From Candidatus Saccharibacteria bacterium RIFCSPHIGHO2_12_FULL_41_12 (GTDB taxonomy: Bacteria > Patescibacteriota > Saccharimonadia > Saccharimonadales > 2-12-FULL-41-12): a DNA stretch of 35,779 bases. The stretch is from assembly GCA_001790445.1 (NCBI GenBank), contig MGCQ01000002.1:1-35779 (forward strand), given 5' to 3'. The translations under genes and the position numbers were made by a program. The notes beneath the pieces were generated by a model. That model had not been told where the DNA came from and did not search any database. It worked only from the letters and a program-made list of their open reading frames with translations. This document shows, piece by piece, positions 26,796 through 35,779 of this stretch (position 1 is its first letter; each line of letters opens with the position of its first letter).

Positions 26796-26970
26796 TTCAA
26801 CCTACATACTTGAGTTAAAAACCACTTTTGTCTTTGAGAAACGGACTAAGCTGTACCAAAAGTACAGTGAAAAGAGTATCGCAAAAGAAAAAGTAGTTTT
26901 AAACCAAGAGCCTTTTCGGCGCAACCCCGAGTTGTTGGGGTTGACAGGGAAAGGCGGTATGTAGGTTGAA
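26796..26970 (+). promoter_or_regulatory. Multi-branched RNA-like structure covering the uvrB SD and start codon
   Basis: P1 TTCAACCTACATAC (26796-26809)/GTATGTAGGTTGAA (26957-26970); P2 CTTGAGTTAAAAACCACTTTT/AAAAGTAGTTTTAAACCAAG with inner hairpin CTGTAC-CAAAA-GTACAG; P3 GCCTTT (26910-26915)/AAAGGC (26950-26955) with CAACCCC/GGGGTTG. Confidence 0.65.
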
Positions 26971-28927
26971 TGGGTTTGTTTTAAAGAGTGATTTTAAGCC
27001 TGAGGGGGACCAACCGAAGGCTATTGCTGAATTGGTGGAAAATATAAAATCTGGGTTTTGCCAACAAACATTGCTTGGCGCAACTGGTACGGGCAAGACA
27101 TTTACTATGGCAAATGTGGTGGCGCAGATTCAGAAACCAACGCTTGTTCTGGTTCATAATAAAACTTTGGCAGCACAGCTTTATAGTGAGTTCAAGAACT
27201 TTTTTCCTGATAATGCAGTACATTATTTTGTTAGTTATTTTGATTATTACCAGCCAGAAGCATATATAGCTAGAAGTGACACATTCATAGAAAAAGACAG
27301 TCAGATAAACGAAGAAATTGATCGTTTGCGTCACGCAGCTACTGCTTCGCTGTTGTCACGCAAGGATGTGTTGATTGTTGCCAGTGTCAGTTGTATCTAT
27401 GGGATTGGGTCTGTCCAGGACTACGGCGACATGTCTGTTGATATCAAGGTGGGTGAGAAAAAACAAAGGGATAAGTTGCTCCGTCATTTGACGGATATTC
27501 AATACCAGAGAAATGATATTGATTTTCACAGGGGGACTTTCCGGGCACGTGGTGATGTTGTTGATATTTTTCCGGCGGGGGAGGAAATTGCTTTTCGGGT
27601 GGAATTTTTTGGTGACGTGGTAGATCGTATTACAAAAATCGACCCACTGACAGGCGAGATACTTGGTGATCAAAAAATAGTTAAAATATATCCCGGGAGT
27701 CACTACGTTACCCCTAAAGAAAAACTTCAAGTAGCAATTGCGAAAATTAGAGAAGAACTGGCAGGCAGAACTAAATATTTTAAGTCACGCCAGATGCTCA
27801 TAGAAGCTCAGAGGATAGAGCAACGGACAAATTTTGATATTGAAATGATGGAGCAGACGGGATTTGTAAAGGGGATAGAGAATTATAGTAGGTACTTAAC
27901 AGATCGCGAGGCGGGTGAGCAACCAGCGACATTACTTGATTATTATCCAGATGATTATTTAATGTTTGTTGATGAATCTCACATGAGTTTGCCCCAGGTG
28001 CGAGGCATGTATAATGGCGATAGAGCTCGCAAAGAAGTTTTGGTAGAGCATGGATTTCGTCTGCCGAGTGCATTGGATAATAGGCCGTTAACTTTTGCTG
28101 AATTTGAACGACATATCAATAATGTTGTTTATGTTAGCGCTACACCTGCTGAGTATGAACTTGAGCATTCACCAAAACCTGTCCAGCAAATAATTCGTCC
28201 GACGGGGTTGGTTGATCCAAAGATCGAAGTGCGGCCTGTTGGTAAACAAGTCGAGGATTTGATCGCAGAGATTAGAACTACGATTACTGGCGGTCATCGT
28301 GTTTTGGTCACTACTTTGACCAAGAGAATGTCAGAAGATCTAGCTGAGCATCTTCAAGAACTAGGTATTAAAGTGGCATATTTGCATAGTGATGTTGATA
28401 CATTGGACAGGACTGATATATTGCGTGATCTGCGACTGGGCGTTTATGATGTTGTGGTTGGGATCAACCTATTGCGTGAGGGACTTGATCTGCCCGAGGT
28501 TAATTTGGTAGCAATACTTGATGCTGACAAAGAGGGATTCTTGCGGAGTGACACCGCGCTGATCCAGACAATTGGGCGTGCTGCTAGACACCAAGATGGT
28601 CGAGTGATTATGTATGCCGATAAAATCACCGGTAGCATGGGCAGAGCAATTAATGAGACCAATAGGCGCCGCGTGGTGCAAGAAGCCTACAACAAAAAAC
28701 ATGGCATTACCCCAGCAACTATCTCTAAACTTGTAGGCAAAGGCATGCGCCCAGATTATCCAGATGACCTAAAGCCAAAGCTTGATCTGAAAAAAATCCC
28801 TAAAGATGAGTATAAACATCTTATCCGTGATTTGTCTAGGCAAATGGACCTAGCTAGCGCAAATCTTCAGTTTGAGCAAGCCGCCGAACTCCGCGACACC
28901 ATCGCCGAGATAAAAAACGCCATGTAA
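26966..28927 (+). CDS. uvrB: Excinuclease ABC subunit B (TTG start)
   Basis: [77 protein letters not shown]. Confidence 0.97.
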   Translation: MNGFVLKSDFKPEGDQPKAIAELVENIKSGFCQQTLLGATGTGKTFTMANVVAQIQKPTLVLVHNKTLAAQLYSEFKNFFPDNAVHYFVSYFDYYQPEAYIARSDTFIEKDSQINEEIDRLRHAATASLLSRKDVLIVASVSCIYGIGSVQDYGDMSVDIKVGEKKQRDKLLRHLTDIQYQRNDIDFHRGTFRARGDVVDIFPAGEEIAFRVEFFGDVVDRITKIDPLTGEILGDQKIVKIYPGSHYVTPKEKLQVAIAKIREELAGRTKYFKSRQMLIEAQRIEQRTNFDIEMMEQTGFVKGIENYSRYLTDREAGEQPATLLDYYPDDYLMFVDESHMSLPQVRGMYNGDRARKEVLVEHGFRLPSALDNRPLTFAEFERHINNVVYVSATPAEYELEHSPKPVQQIIRPTGLVDPKIEVRPVGKQVEDLIAEIRTTITGGHRVLVTTLTKRMSEDLAEHLQELGIKVAYLHSDVDTLDRTDILRDLRLGVYDVVVGINLLREGLDLPEVNLVAILDADKEGFLRSDTALIQTIGRAARHQDGRVIMYADKITGSMGRAINETNRRRVVQEAYNKKHGITPATISKLVGKGMRPDYPDDLKPKLDLKKIPKDEYKHLIRDLSRQMDLASANLQFEQAAELRDTIAEIKNAM

Positions 28928-29004
28928 TATTTACATAGTATTATTGCTGGAGCCGCTTTATTGTGAAATAATATCTAAAGTTTACTTAAGGATATAGGTT
29001 ATAT

Positions 29005-29610
29005 ATGCCCACCCTAATTGACCCAGCTGAACTGGCGGAACTAAATTTACGATTTCTAGCTGGACTGGACGAAAAAGGTATAGTAGGCCCTGAAGATTTA
29101 CTAGCAGTTGCAAATCTTATTGGTCCTTGGGCTGTTATGCAAGCTGCCGTGTGTATTGGGCAAAAAGACGGAAGAATTTCTTTTGATGAAGGTCAACCAT
29201 TAGCTGTAGATGGAATATACGTGCGTACTGGAGAACCGGAGCAAGTTGCTGCTCAAACTGCGCCGGCATTAAACGGAGGTGAGGCAACGCAAACAAAAAA
29301 AGCGCACGCACAAGAACTGAACGGAGGTGAAACTGAAAAAACGAAATCTCAACAGGCTAGAGAACAGATAATAAGCTACATTGCTGGTAAAGGAAACACA
29401 CTAAAAGTTGAAGATGATGTACTCCCTGTTGTAGCTATGATAAATGAGATAACCAGTTCTTCTGAGATTAGCGTGGGAGTAATTCGCGCCGCATTCAGTA
29501 AGCTCGAAAAAGAAGGTAAAATTATAGTTAATAGAAAACATAAGAAAAGAATTATAGAAGTGAGTTTGCCAGATATTGATGATGCCGATAACCCAGTAAA
29601 AAAAAATTAG
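29005..29610 (+). CDS. Hypothetical protein with internal repeat and C-terminal winged-helix-like region; probable first part of frameshifted gene
   Basis: Repeat LNGGEATQTKKAHAQE/LNGGETEKTKSQQARE; ends after A9 run. Confidence 0.6.
   Translation: MPTLIDPAELAELNLRFLAGLDEKGIVGPEDLLAVANLIGPWAVMQAAVCIGQKDGRISFDEGQPLAVDGIYVRTGEPEQVAAQTAPALNGGEATQTKKAHAQELNGGETEKTKSQQAREQIISYIAGKGNTLKVEDDVLPVVAMINEITSSSEISVGVIRAAFSKLEKEGKIIVNRKHKKRIIEVSLPDIDDADNPVKKN
29598..29606 (+). other. A9 homopolymer slippery site (candidate -1 frameshift)
   Basis: GTAAAAAAAAATTAG; -1 frame is open from 29592 through the 29679 ORF. Confidence 0.5.
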
Positions 29611-29678
29611 AAAATGATGCTGGTGTTGACCCTCCAGATGTTACAGACCTAAACAAAGTTAGAGAGCTAAAAAAACGC

Positions 29679-30080
29679 ATGAAGCGAGTGCCTGCCTCTG
29701 TGTCCAAGTTTATGATTAACCCCAGCGTACGTGGTGTTCATCAAGCTTCAGCCAAGTATGTCATACTTGATGAACTCATAAGGCAGGCAAAAGCAAATAG
29801 ATTCGGCGCTATGCACGAAAACGTCAGTATGAGTTCTTTGCCAAAACACAATATTTCTTGCAAAAAGGGGTCAATAGAAGTTTTTGTCCAAAGCTATTTA
29901 ATACTTTGTGGCACAGAATTTTTTGATGAGGATGTCCATTTTGAAGCATATCAAGATTTAGTTGCAGTGGCTGACAAATTTGGCTTGGATATTGACCAGG
30001 TTTTTGCCCAACAAGTAGAAGAAGGTGATTTTGAAGAAGACCAAAATTTTGAAGAAGAACCGATGGCAAAAGAATTTTGA
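29679..30080 (+). CDS. Hypothetical protein, probably C-terminal part of the 29005 gene
   Basis: Frame extends open 87 nt upstream of called ATG to the A9 site; no clear SD. Confidence 0.55.
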   Translation: MKRVPASVSKFMINPSVRGVHQASAKYVILDELIRQAKANRFGAMHENVSMSSLPKHNISCKKGSIEVFVQSYLILCGTEFFDEDVHFEAYQDLVAVADKFGLDIDQVFAQQVEEGDFEEDQNFEEEPMAKEF

Positions 30081-30135
30081 TTTATTGACACCGAGCTCCG
30101 TGACACAATAACAGAAATATAATCCATACTATAGT

Positions 30136-31209
30136 TTATATGCCGAGGCTGACATAGTTGTAGTCTATGGCGTCTAAGTTGCCACCGTGGGTTTTGTACT
30201 CTTCTGCTAGGCGCAGTTGTCTTTCCATGGCGCTGGACAAATCACTAGGGCTAACTACACGCAGATGCCCATTAAATATCCTGAGTAATTTGTTATTTGT
30301 GATTTCAACAGATACACCATCAAAGTTAGTGAAGTCTTTTTGCCATGTTTCGCCCATTCCCATGACATCATCATAGAAACCAAGGATATAACCTCTGGTT
30401 GCTCTAGGATCTTTTGACATATAATTTCTTGCTTTACCCGCATCGCCATTAACTAGCGAAACAGCTTCGGGGACTAAAAACCGTAGATCATAATCAATAG
30501 AATTGGGGTAGTGTGACAGTGCTTTGATTGGCATTTGCGCCAAGTGATACGTCAAAGAAGCTGCCTCATAAAGAGACATTTTTACTACGTCTTTTAGTTT
30601 AAGTTCTATTGGTCGGGGATAGCAGGGTGCAGTGGCGCTGAAATAGAAAGGATTTAATCCGTATTGCTCTGGCCTTTGTTGAGCCAGCGCGGTTGCCACT
30701 AAAGCATTCATACCTCCTCTAGATATTCCCCTAGGTTGAACATTTATTGGATCTAGCAAATCATTCCTGCTGACCATATACCTGCCGATTGTTAGTACGT
30801 TATGCGCGGTTCTGGCCTGGCTTAGTTCTCCTTCCCACTTCAACGGGCGGCTTACTGATACTGTTGATAGGCCCATCTCAAGTTTCTTGATAAGGCGGTG
30901 AAGATTAAATCCATCCATCCTTGTCGCATACGCTGTTGTTTCTAGCGAGGTTTGAGGTAACTTAAGGCTACGTAAAAACGGCTTGCCCTCTCGGGTCTCA
31001 TATACAGATCCGTCTTCCATGGTTATGATTCGGCTATCTATTACTCCGCGGTGAGGGCTTCTGTGTATTTCTTTAACTTCAGAAACGGCAGCAATCCCAT
31101 GGTTAAATAACCATTGTTTGGGCAAAAAAACACCCTCAGTTTCTTGAGGGCTTTTGACCCCGCCGAGGGCTTCGGCAGGAGGTATAACTAGGTTTGCGTC
31201 TCTATACAT
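30136..31209 (-). CDS. Putative alpha/beta hydrolase
   Basis: Nucleophile-elbow-like QPRGISRGGMNALVATALA (GxSxG), later Asp and His candidates (FYDDVMG, FNGHLRVV). Confidence 0.55.
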   Translation of the reverse strand: MYRDANLVIPPAEALGGVKSPQETEGVFLPKQWLFNHGIAAVSEVKEIHRSPHRGVIDSRIITMEDGSVYETREGKPFLRSLKLPQTSLETTAYATRMDGFNLHRLIKKLEMGLSTVSVSRPLKWEGELSQARTAHNVLTIGRYMVSRNDLLDPINVQPRGISRGGMNALVATALAQQRPEQYGLNPFYFSATAPCYPRPIELKLKDVVKMSLYEAASLTYHLAQMPIKALSHYPNSIDYDLRFLVPEAVSLVNGDAGKARNYMSKDPRATRGYILGFYDDVMGMGETWQKDFTNFDGVSVEITNNKLLRIFNGHLRVVSPSDLSSAMERQLRLAEEYKTHGGNLDAIDYNYVSLGI

Positions 31210-31313
31210 AGTTTGAATATTTCTATGAACTGCGGACCTAGTGCGTATATTAGCATAACTGGAACTAATTTTGTCAAACTTAATTTTATTTCAGTACCCA
31301 AACTGTTTTGATG

Positions 31314-31319
31314 TATAAT
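31314..31319 (+). promoter_or_regulatory. -10 box of gatC
   Basis: TATAAT, 9 nt to ATG at 31329. Confidence 0.5.
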
Positions 31320-31328
31320 ATATCTCAC

Positions 31329-31619
31329 ATGAGCAAGATTTCTAAAGATGACGTACTTCGGTTGGCGAAGTTGTCGAACATATATATTGACGACAGCCAA
31401 ATTGATGCTTTTGCCAAAGATTTAGCGGAAATTCTTGGATATGTGGAAATGCTTGGCGAGGTAGATGTGTCTGGACTTGCCCCAACAGAACAAGTAACTG
31501 GGCTCAAAAACGTTATGCGCCCCGATAAGGTGATTGATTACGGTCCCTCGCCCAAAGAATTACTGAAAAATGCTCCGGCACAGGAGAAAAACCAGATAAA
31601 GGTTAAAAGGGTTCTATAA
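31329..31619 (+). CDS. gatC: Asp-tRNA(Asn)/Glu-tRNA(Gln) amidotransferase subunit C (called ORF begins 31308)
   Basis: MSKISKDDVLRLAKLSNIYIDDSQIDAFAKDLAEILGYVEMLGEVD. Confidence 0.92.
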   Translation: MSKISKDDVLRLAKLSNIYIDDSQIDAFAKDLAEILGYVEMLGEVDVSGLAPTEQVTGLKNVMRPDKVIDYGPSPKELLKNAPAQEKNQIKVKRVL

Positions 31620-31620
31620 A

Positions 31621-33045
31621 ATGTCTATCTGGAAATCAATCGAAGAAGAAGCAAAAGATGTAGCTACAGGTAAAACCACTGCAGTTGCCAATGTCGAAAA
31701 ATCCCTAAAGCTTATTGATGAAAAACAAGAGTATAAAGCAATCATTGCTACAACCAGAGATAGAGCACTTGCCAGAGCCAAAGAGGTCGATCAAAAGATT
31801 GCCAAGGGAGCCCCAGTCGGCAGATTAGCCGGCGTGCCATTTATAGCTAAAGATAATTTTTTAGTATTTGGGGCAGATACCACAGCCGCGAGTAATATTT
31901 TAAAGGGTTTTGACGCACCATATCAGGCAACAGCTATAGAAAAACTTGAATCAGAAGGCGCAATCTGTGTGGCCAAGGCCAATCTAGACGCATTTGCGCA
32001 CGGATCGAGCACAGAAAACAGTGACTATTTCACTACCCTTAATCCATACGATAAATCACGAGTGCCTGGCGGTAGTTCTGGAGGTTCTGCAGCTGCTGTG
32101 GCGCTTGAATTGTCTCCTTTTGCCCTAGGTACTGATACAGGCGGTTCTATCCGTTTGCCAGCCAGTTTTTGTGGTGTTGTGGGATATAAACCGACCTATG
32201 GGTTAGTCTCAAGAAATGGCGTTATTGCTATGGGCAGTAGCCTCGACGTTATTGGACCGCTGACTAGGACGGTCGAAGATGCAGGATTTGTTACGGAACT
32301 TATTGCTGGCAAAGACGAGCTTGATAGCACAATGATAGATCGTGCAGAGAAAGATTACAGCCAACTCGACAAAGTTAGTCTGGGGAGTCTAAACATTGGT
32401 ATAGTCAAAGAACACATGGGCGGAGGACTTGACCCAGGAGTAAAAACAAACGTCCAAAGGGTTATTTCTAGTCTAAAAAAAGCCGGGGCAAACGTAGAAG
32501 AAATTAGTCTACCTTCATCAAAATACGGTCTTGCAGTGTATTACATACTTTGTCCAGCGGAAGTCAGCAGCAATCTTAGCCGGTACGATGGACAGAGATA
32601 TGGGTATAGTCAAGAGGGAGTAAACAATTTGGAAGAATCATACGCAAAGAGTCGTTCGCATGGTTTCGGTGATGAAGCCAAGCGACGTATTATGATTGGT
32701 ACATATGTTTTGAGTAGCGGATATTATGATGCTTATTACCAAAAAGCCCAACTTGTCAGAACCAAAATAATCAATGAACTGAGCAGTGCATTCAAAAAAT
32801 TTGACGTTTTGTTGGGTCCGACGGCACCGATGAATGCATTTAAAATTGGTGAGAACATTGACGATCCGTTAAAGATGTATTTGACAGATGTTATTACGGT
32901 GTCTGCCAATTTGGCTGGAAGTCCAGCGATATCTGTGCCAGCCGGTTTGGTAGAAGGATTACCCAGTGGAGTTCAGATAATGGCGCCGCAAAATAAAGAT
33001 AAATTTTTGCTTTCTGTAGCAAAAAGAATTGAGGAGATAGTATGA
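31621..33045 (+). CDS. gatA: Amidotransferase subunit A
   Basis: Amidase signature GGSSGGSAAAVALELSPFALGTDTGGSIRLPASFCG. Confidence 0.97.
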   Translation: MSIWKSIEEEAKDVATGKTTAVANVEKSLKLIDEKQEYKAIIATTRDRALARAKEVDQKIAKGAPVGRLAGVPFIAKDNFLVFGADTTAASNILKGFDAPYQATAIEKLESEGAICVAKANLDAFAHGSSTENSDYFTTLNPYDKSRVPGGSSGGSAAAVALELSPFALGTDTGGSIRLPASFCGVVGYKPTYGLVSRNGVIAMGSSLDVIGPLTRTVEDAGFVTELIAGKDELDSTMIDRAEKDYSQLDKVSLGSLNIGIVKEHMGGGLDPGVKTNVQRVISSLKKAGANVEEISLPSSKYGLAVYYILCPAEVSSNLSRYDGQRYGYSQEGVNNLEESYAKSRSHGFGDEAKRRIMIGTYVLSSGYYDAYYQKAQLVRTKIINELSSAFKKFDVLLGPTAPMNAFKIGENIDDPLKMYLTDVITVSANLAGSPAISVPAGLVEGLPSGVQIMAPQNKDKFLLSVAKRIEEIV

Positions 33046-33470
33046 TACTTAATATGTCATTTGAGTTAATCGTTAGTTTGGCAATAGGCTGTTTAGTTGC
33101 GTCCGTAATCTTAGTGATTTTACTCAGAAAGTTTTTGTTCAGAAAAAAGACAAAGCCTTCAACGATCACGAGCAAATGGCGCGAAGTAGAAGTTATGGTC
33201 AAGGATAAATCCAAATGGAACGAAGCGATTATCATGGCGGACGAAGTATTGTCTTTGGCCTGCCAAAAATGTGGTTCTGCAGGTAAAAAAACAGGGGAAA
33301 ACATGGTCGATTTACAGGCAAAATTCAGCGATAATGAATCTTTGTGGTTTGCCCATAAATTGTCAAAAAAAGTTCGTGAAGAATCAGATATAAAACTAAA
33401 ACCAGAACAAGCGAAAAAAGCCATACTGTCCTTTAAGCGGGCACTCAAAGATCTTGGAGAACTCAGTTAG
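33042..33470 (+). CDS. Hypothetical membrane-anchored protein between gatA and gatB
   Basis: N-terminal TM LIVSLAIGCLVASVILVILL; ATGA overlap with gatA; stop overlaps gatB GTG start. Confidence 0.75.
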   Translation: MILNMSFELIVSLAIGCLVASVILVILLRKFLFRKKTKPSTITSKWREVEVMVKDKSKWNEAIIMADEVLSLACQKCGSAGKKTGENMVDLQAKFSDNESLWFAHKLSKKVREESDIKLKPEQAKKAILSFKRALKDLGELS

Positions 33471-34930
33471 TGTCTGATTTTGAGCCAACTATTGGCATCG
33501 AATGTCATGTTCAGCTTAAAACAAAGACTAAGCTTTTTGCAGCGGTGGGTAATGATGCCAGGGAGGCTGAGCCAAATACGTTGATTAGTCACATCTGTTT
33601 GGGCATGCCAGGGGCTCTGCCATATTTAAATGAGCAGGCTGTGGACCTAGCGTGTAGAGCAGCGTTTGCTCTAGGGGTTGAGCCTCAGAAGTTTTCTAAA
33701 TTTGATCGCAAACATTATTTTTATCCAGATTTGCCTAAGGGGTACCAGATAACTCAGCTCCATCATCCAATTGTTCTAGGTGGTAAAGTAAAAATCAAAA
33801 TAGATGGCAAAGAGAAACCAATTGGTGTTACTCGTGCACATTTAGAAGAAGATGCTGGTAAAAATACACATCCAGAAGGCAAAGATTATAGTTTAGTCGA
33901 TCTTAACAGAGCTGGTACGCCACTTCTTGAAATAGTTAGTGAACCAGACCTGCATTCCGCCCAAGAGGCCAAAGCCTACGCCACTGAGCTATATCTGTTG
34001 ATGAAATATGCAGATGTTACAGAAGGCGATTTGTATCATGGCAATATGCGTTTTGACGTTAACGTCAGCGTCAGCAAAGATTCAAAGCTAGGGATACGCA
34101 CAGAAACCAAGAATCTTAACAGTTTTAAATCTGTCGAAAAGGCAATAGAATACGAAATAAAAAGACAGACAGAGTTGATTCAAAAAGGTAAAGCCGTTAC
34201 CCAAGAAACCCGAGGTTGGGACGATGCAAAGCAAAAGACGACAACCCAAAGATCAAAAGAGGAGGCTCACGATTATCGCTACATGCCAGACCCGGATATT
34301 CCACCTCTTGAGCTAACTGACAAATTTATCAACAAAGTTAAGTCAGAAATGCCCGTAATGATGCCTGATGACTGGCGATATAAGCTTAAAGGTCTTGGTC
34401 TTAACGATCAACAAATAGAGATACTAATCCAGTCTGAGCTTGAATTGCAGGATAAGATTTCTATATTGCCACTTATAGAACAACACTTGTCAGACAAAGC
34501 GTTGGCTAAATTCTTAGCAAATTGGAACGTAAATGTTTTTTTGCCATTAGTGCGCGAAGGAAAGCTAAAGCTTGGCAAAGATTACCATCTAGCACTAGAA
34601 AAAAGCATCTATGATCTGACTAACCAAAATAAATTAAGCTCTACAAACGCAAAAGCGCTGTTTGAGAAGTTAATTTCGCAAGAGAAATTACCAGAAAAAG
34701 TAGAAGATTACGCCAAGGCAAAAGGATATATACAGGTATCGGACGAAAGCGAGATTGCAAAGATTGTCAGCGATGTTTTGACTGCTAATCCGCAGGCTGT
34801 AGAGGACATTAAAAAAGGCGAAATGAAGGCTACCGGATTTTTGGTTGGGCAAGTAATGAAAGCCAGCAGGGGTCAAGCAAATCCAGCACTTGCCCAGAAA
34901 CTGATTAAAAGTCAGATAGACAAACTATAA
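33470..34930 (+). CDS. gatB: Amidotransferase subunit B (GTG start)
   Basis: PTIGIECHVQLKTKTKLFA; KFDRKHYFYPDLPKGYQITQ; C-terminal YqeY-like tail. Confidence 0.97.
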   Translation: MSDFEPTIGIECHVQLKTKTKLFAAVGNDAREAEPNTLISHICLGMPGALPYLNEQAVDLACRAAFALGVEPQKFSKFDRKHYFYPDLPKGYQITQLHHPIVLGGKVKIKIDGKEKPIGVTRAHLEEDAGKNTHPEGKDYSLVDLNRAGTPLLEIVSEPDLHSAQEAKAYATELYLLMKYADVTEGDLYHGNMRFDVNVSVSKDSKLGIRTETKNLNSFKSVEKAIEYEIKRQTELIQKGKAVTQETRGWDDAKQKTTTQRSKEEAHDYRYMPDPDIPPLELTDKFINKVKSEMPVMMPDDWRYKLKGLGLNDQQIEILIQSELELQDKISILPLIEQHLSDKALAKFLANWNVNVFLPLVREGKLKLGKDYHLALEKSIYDLTNQNKLSSTNAKALFEKLISQEKLPEKVEDYAKAKGYIQVSDESEIAKIVSDVLTANPQAVEDIKKGEMKATGFLVGQVMKASRGQANPALAQKLIKSQIDKL

Positions 34931-34981
34931 ATACGCATCAGTGGTCTTGATATCTGTTAGCATTTATGCTTAAATAAGGCT

Positions 34982-35236
34982 ATGGATAGCACATGGTTTG
35001 AAATAAACGTGATGATACTTTCGATAATGCTGGGTATTTTTCTAATCGTAGGAATTGCTACTGGCATACTGATTTATAAAATTGCTAAAGAAACAAGGGC
35101 TCTAATCCAGCAGACGATGAATGTAGCCGATCAAGCAGAGAAGTTAGCTACTAACTTTGCGAAGTCAGCAGCACCGCTTGCATTTGTAAAATTTTTATAT
35201 AATCTTCGAAAGGACAAAAAAAATGAAAAAAGCTAA
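34982..35236 (+). CDS. Small membrane protein
   Basis: 84 aa with one strong TM helix; overlaps next gene. Confidence 0.65.
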   Translation: MDSTWFEINVMILSIMLGIFLIVGIATGILIYKIAKETRALIQQTMNVADQAEKLATNFAKSAAPLAFVKFLYNLRKDKKNEKS

Positions 35237-35618
35237 AGTAGGACTACTTGCTCTAGTCGCCACCGTAGCCGGGTTTGCTACGGGTATTTTAACAGCACCT
35301 AAATCTGGCAAAGAAACAAGAGCAGACATCAAGAACAAGGCGAAAGAAGTCAGAGCTGCAAAAGAAGAAGAACTAAAGAAATTGCGCCAAGATCTGGACG
35401 CACTTATAGAAAAGACAGAGGCAAAAGCAGGAGTTTTGGTCGCAAAGTCTGGGGTTGAAAAAGATAAAATACTAGCAAATGCTAAAAAGGCAAAGAGCAA
35501 GGCAGATGAAGTTATCAAATCAGTCAAAACCAAAGAAGTTAAAGACCCAGACTTGAGTAAAGCAATTACAGAACTTAAAAGCGCAAAAGATAACTTAGCA
35601 AAATTCATCAAAAACTAG
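35223..35618 (+). CDS. YtxH-like protein
   Basis: VATVAGFATGILTAPKSGKETRADIKNKAKEV. Confidence 0.75.
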   Translation: MKKAKVGLLALVATVAGFATGILTAPKSGKETRADIKNKAKEVRAAKEEELKKLRQDLDALIEKTEAKAGVLVAKSGVEKDKILANAKKAKSKADEVIKSVKTKEVKDPDLSKAITELKSAKDNLAKFIKN

Positions 35619-35645
35619 TTCTTTTTCCAAAGAACCAAATTTTTG
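35618..35645 (+). terminator. Rho-independent-like terminator after ytxH-like gene
   Basis: GTTCTTT-TTCC-AAAGAAC followed by CAAATTTTT. Confidence 0.5.
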
Positions 35646-35683
35646 TTCCATTTTTGTGTCAAAAAATTCTTGATTAAGAGTCA

Positions 35684-35779
35684 GCTGCATTGCGCTAAAG
35701 CCTCCAAGGAGGCTTTTATCACCTTACTTTTTCTCTGTGTGCCAAGAAAAAGTAAGCAAAAAGTGCTACCCCAGTGATC
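35684..35779. repeat. Left edge of another structured element, truncated by window end
   Basis: GCTGCATTGCGCTAAAGCCTCC..GGAGGCTTTTATCACC then TTACTTTTT..AAAAAGTAAGCAAAAAGTGCTA; aligns with the reverse complement of 7150-7227. Confidence 0.55.

Noticed and set aside
26981-28702. Antisense ORFs within uvrB (26981-27334, 27356-27730, 27798-28073, 28444-28702)
   Set aside because: Embedded in uvrB; no recognisable motifs or starts.
29257-29345. Internal perfect SD octamers GGAGGTGA (twice) as alternative starts in the 29005 ORF
   Set aside because: No suitable start codon follows at proper spacing; they are explained by the repeated peptide LNGGE.
1-35779. Alternative genetic code (UGA as Gly, known in some CPR)
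   Set aside because: TGA ends several full-length genes at expected positions (purM, gap, transketolase N, gatA) and no in-frame UGA is needed.

Overview
Probable CPR/Patescibacteria chromosome fragment. I suspect a Saccharibacteria-like lineage, but this is inferred from gene style only. It uses the standard code, with TGA as stop. Left half: a de novo purine block, purA – PaaX/Cas2-like regulator – guaA – purB – purC – (large structured repeat element) – purE – (DUF3800-like + small ORF pair) – purM – purL. Middle: GDPD, two Nudix hydrolases and an inorganic pyrophosphatase, then a sugar-phosphate block (gapdh, rpiB, rpe, split transketolase, class II aldolase facing a class I aldolase), a PfkB kinase, a SLOG-type protein and uvrB. 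Right: gatC-gatA-(membrane ORF)-gatB and a YtxH-like pair. The strongest candidate novelty is a repeated ~0.4-0.5 kb element that looks like a large structured RNA. There are two full copies (about 41-448 and 6698-7227), one diverged copy on the minus strand (about 15212-15373), and what looks like the edge of another at 35684-35779. Stems are maintained by compensatory changes, while an apical 39-nt motif is almost invariant. Other leads: a shared CACGATCGTG palindrome in front of both the PaaX/Cas2-like gene and purA, a ~175-nt RNA-like structure that sequesters the uvrB SD and start codon, an A9 slippery site joining two ORFs (-1 frameshift), a human-type GMP synthase, and widespread leaderless-looking promoters. 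No CRISPR array, rRNA or convincing tRNA was seen. All family calls are from memory of motifs; no database search was run.
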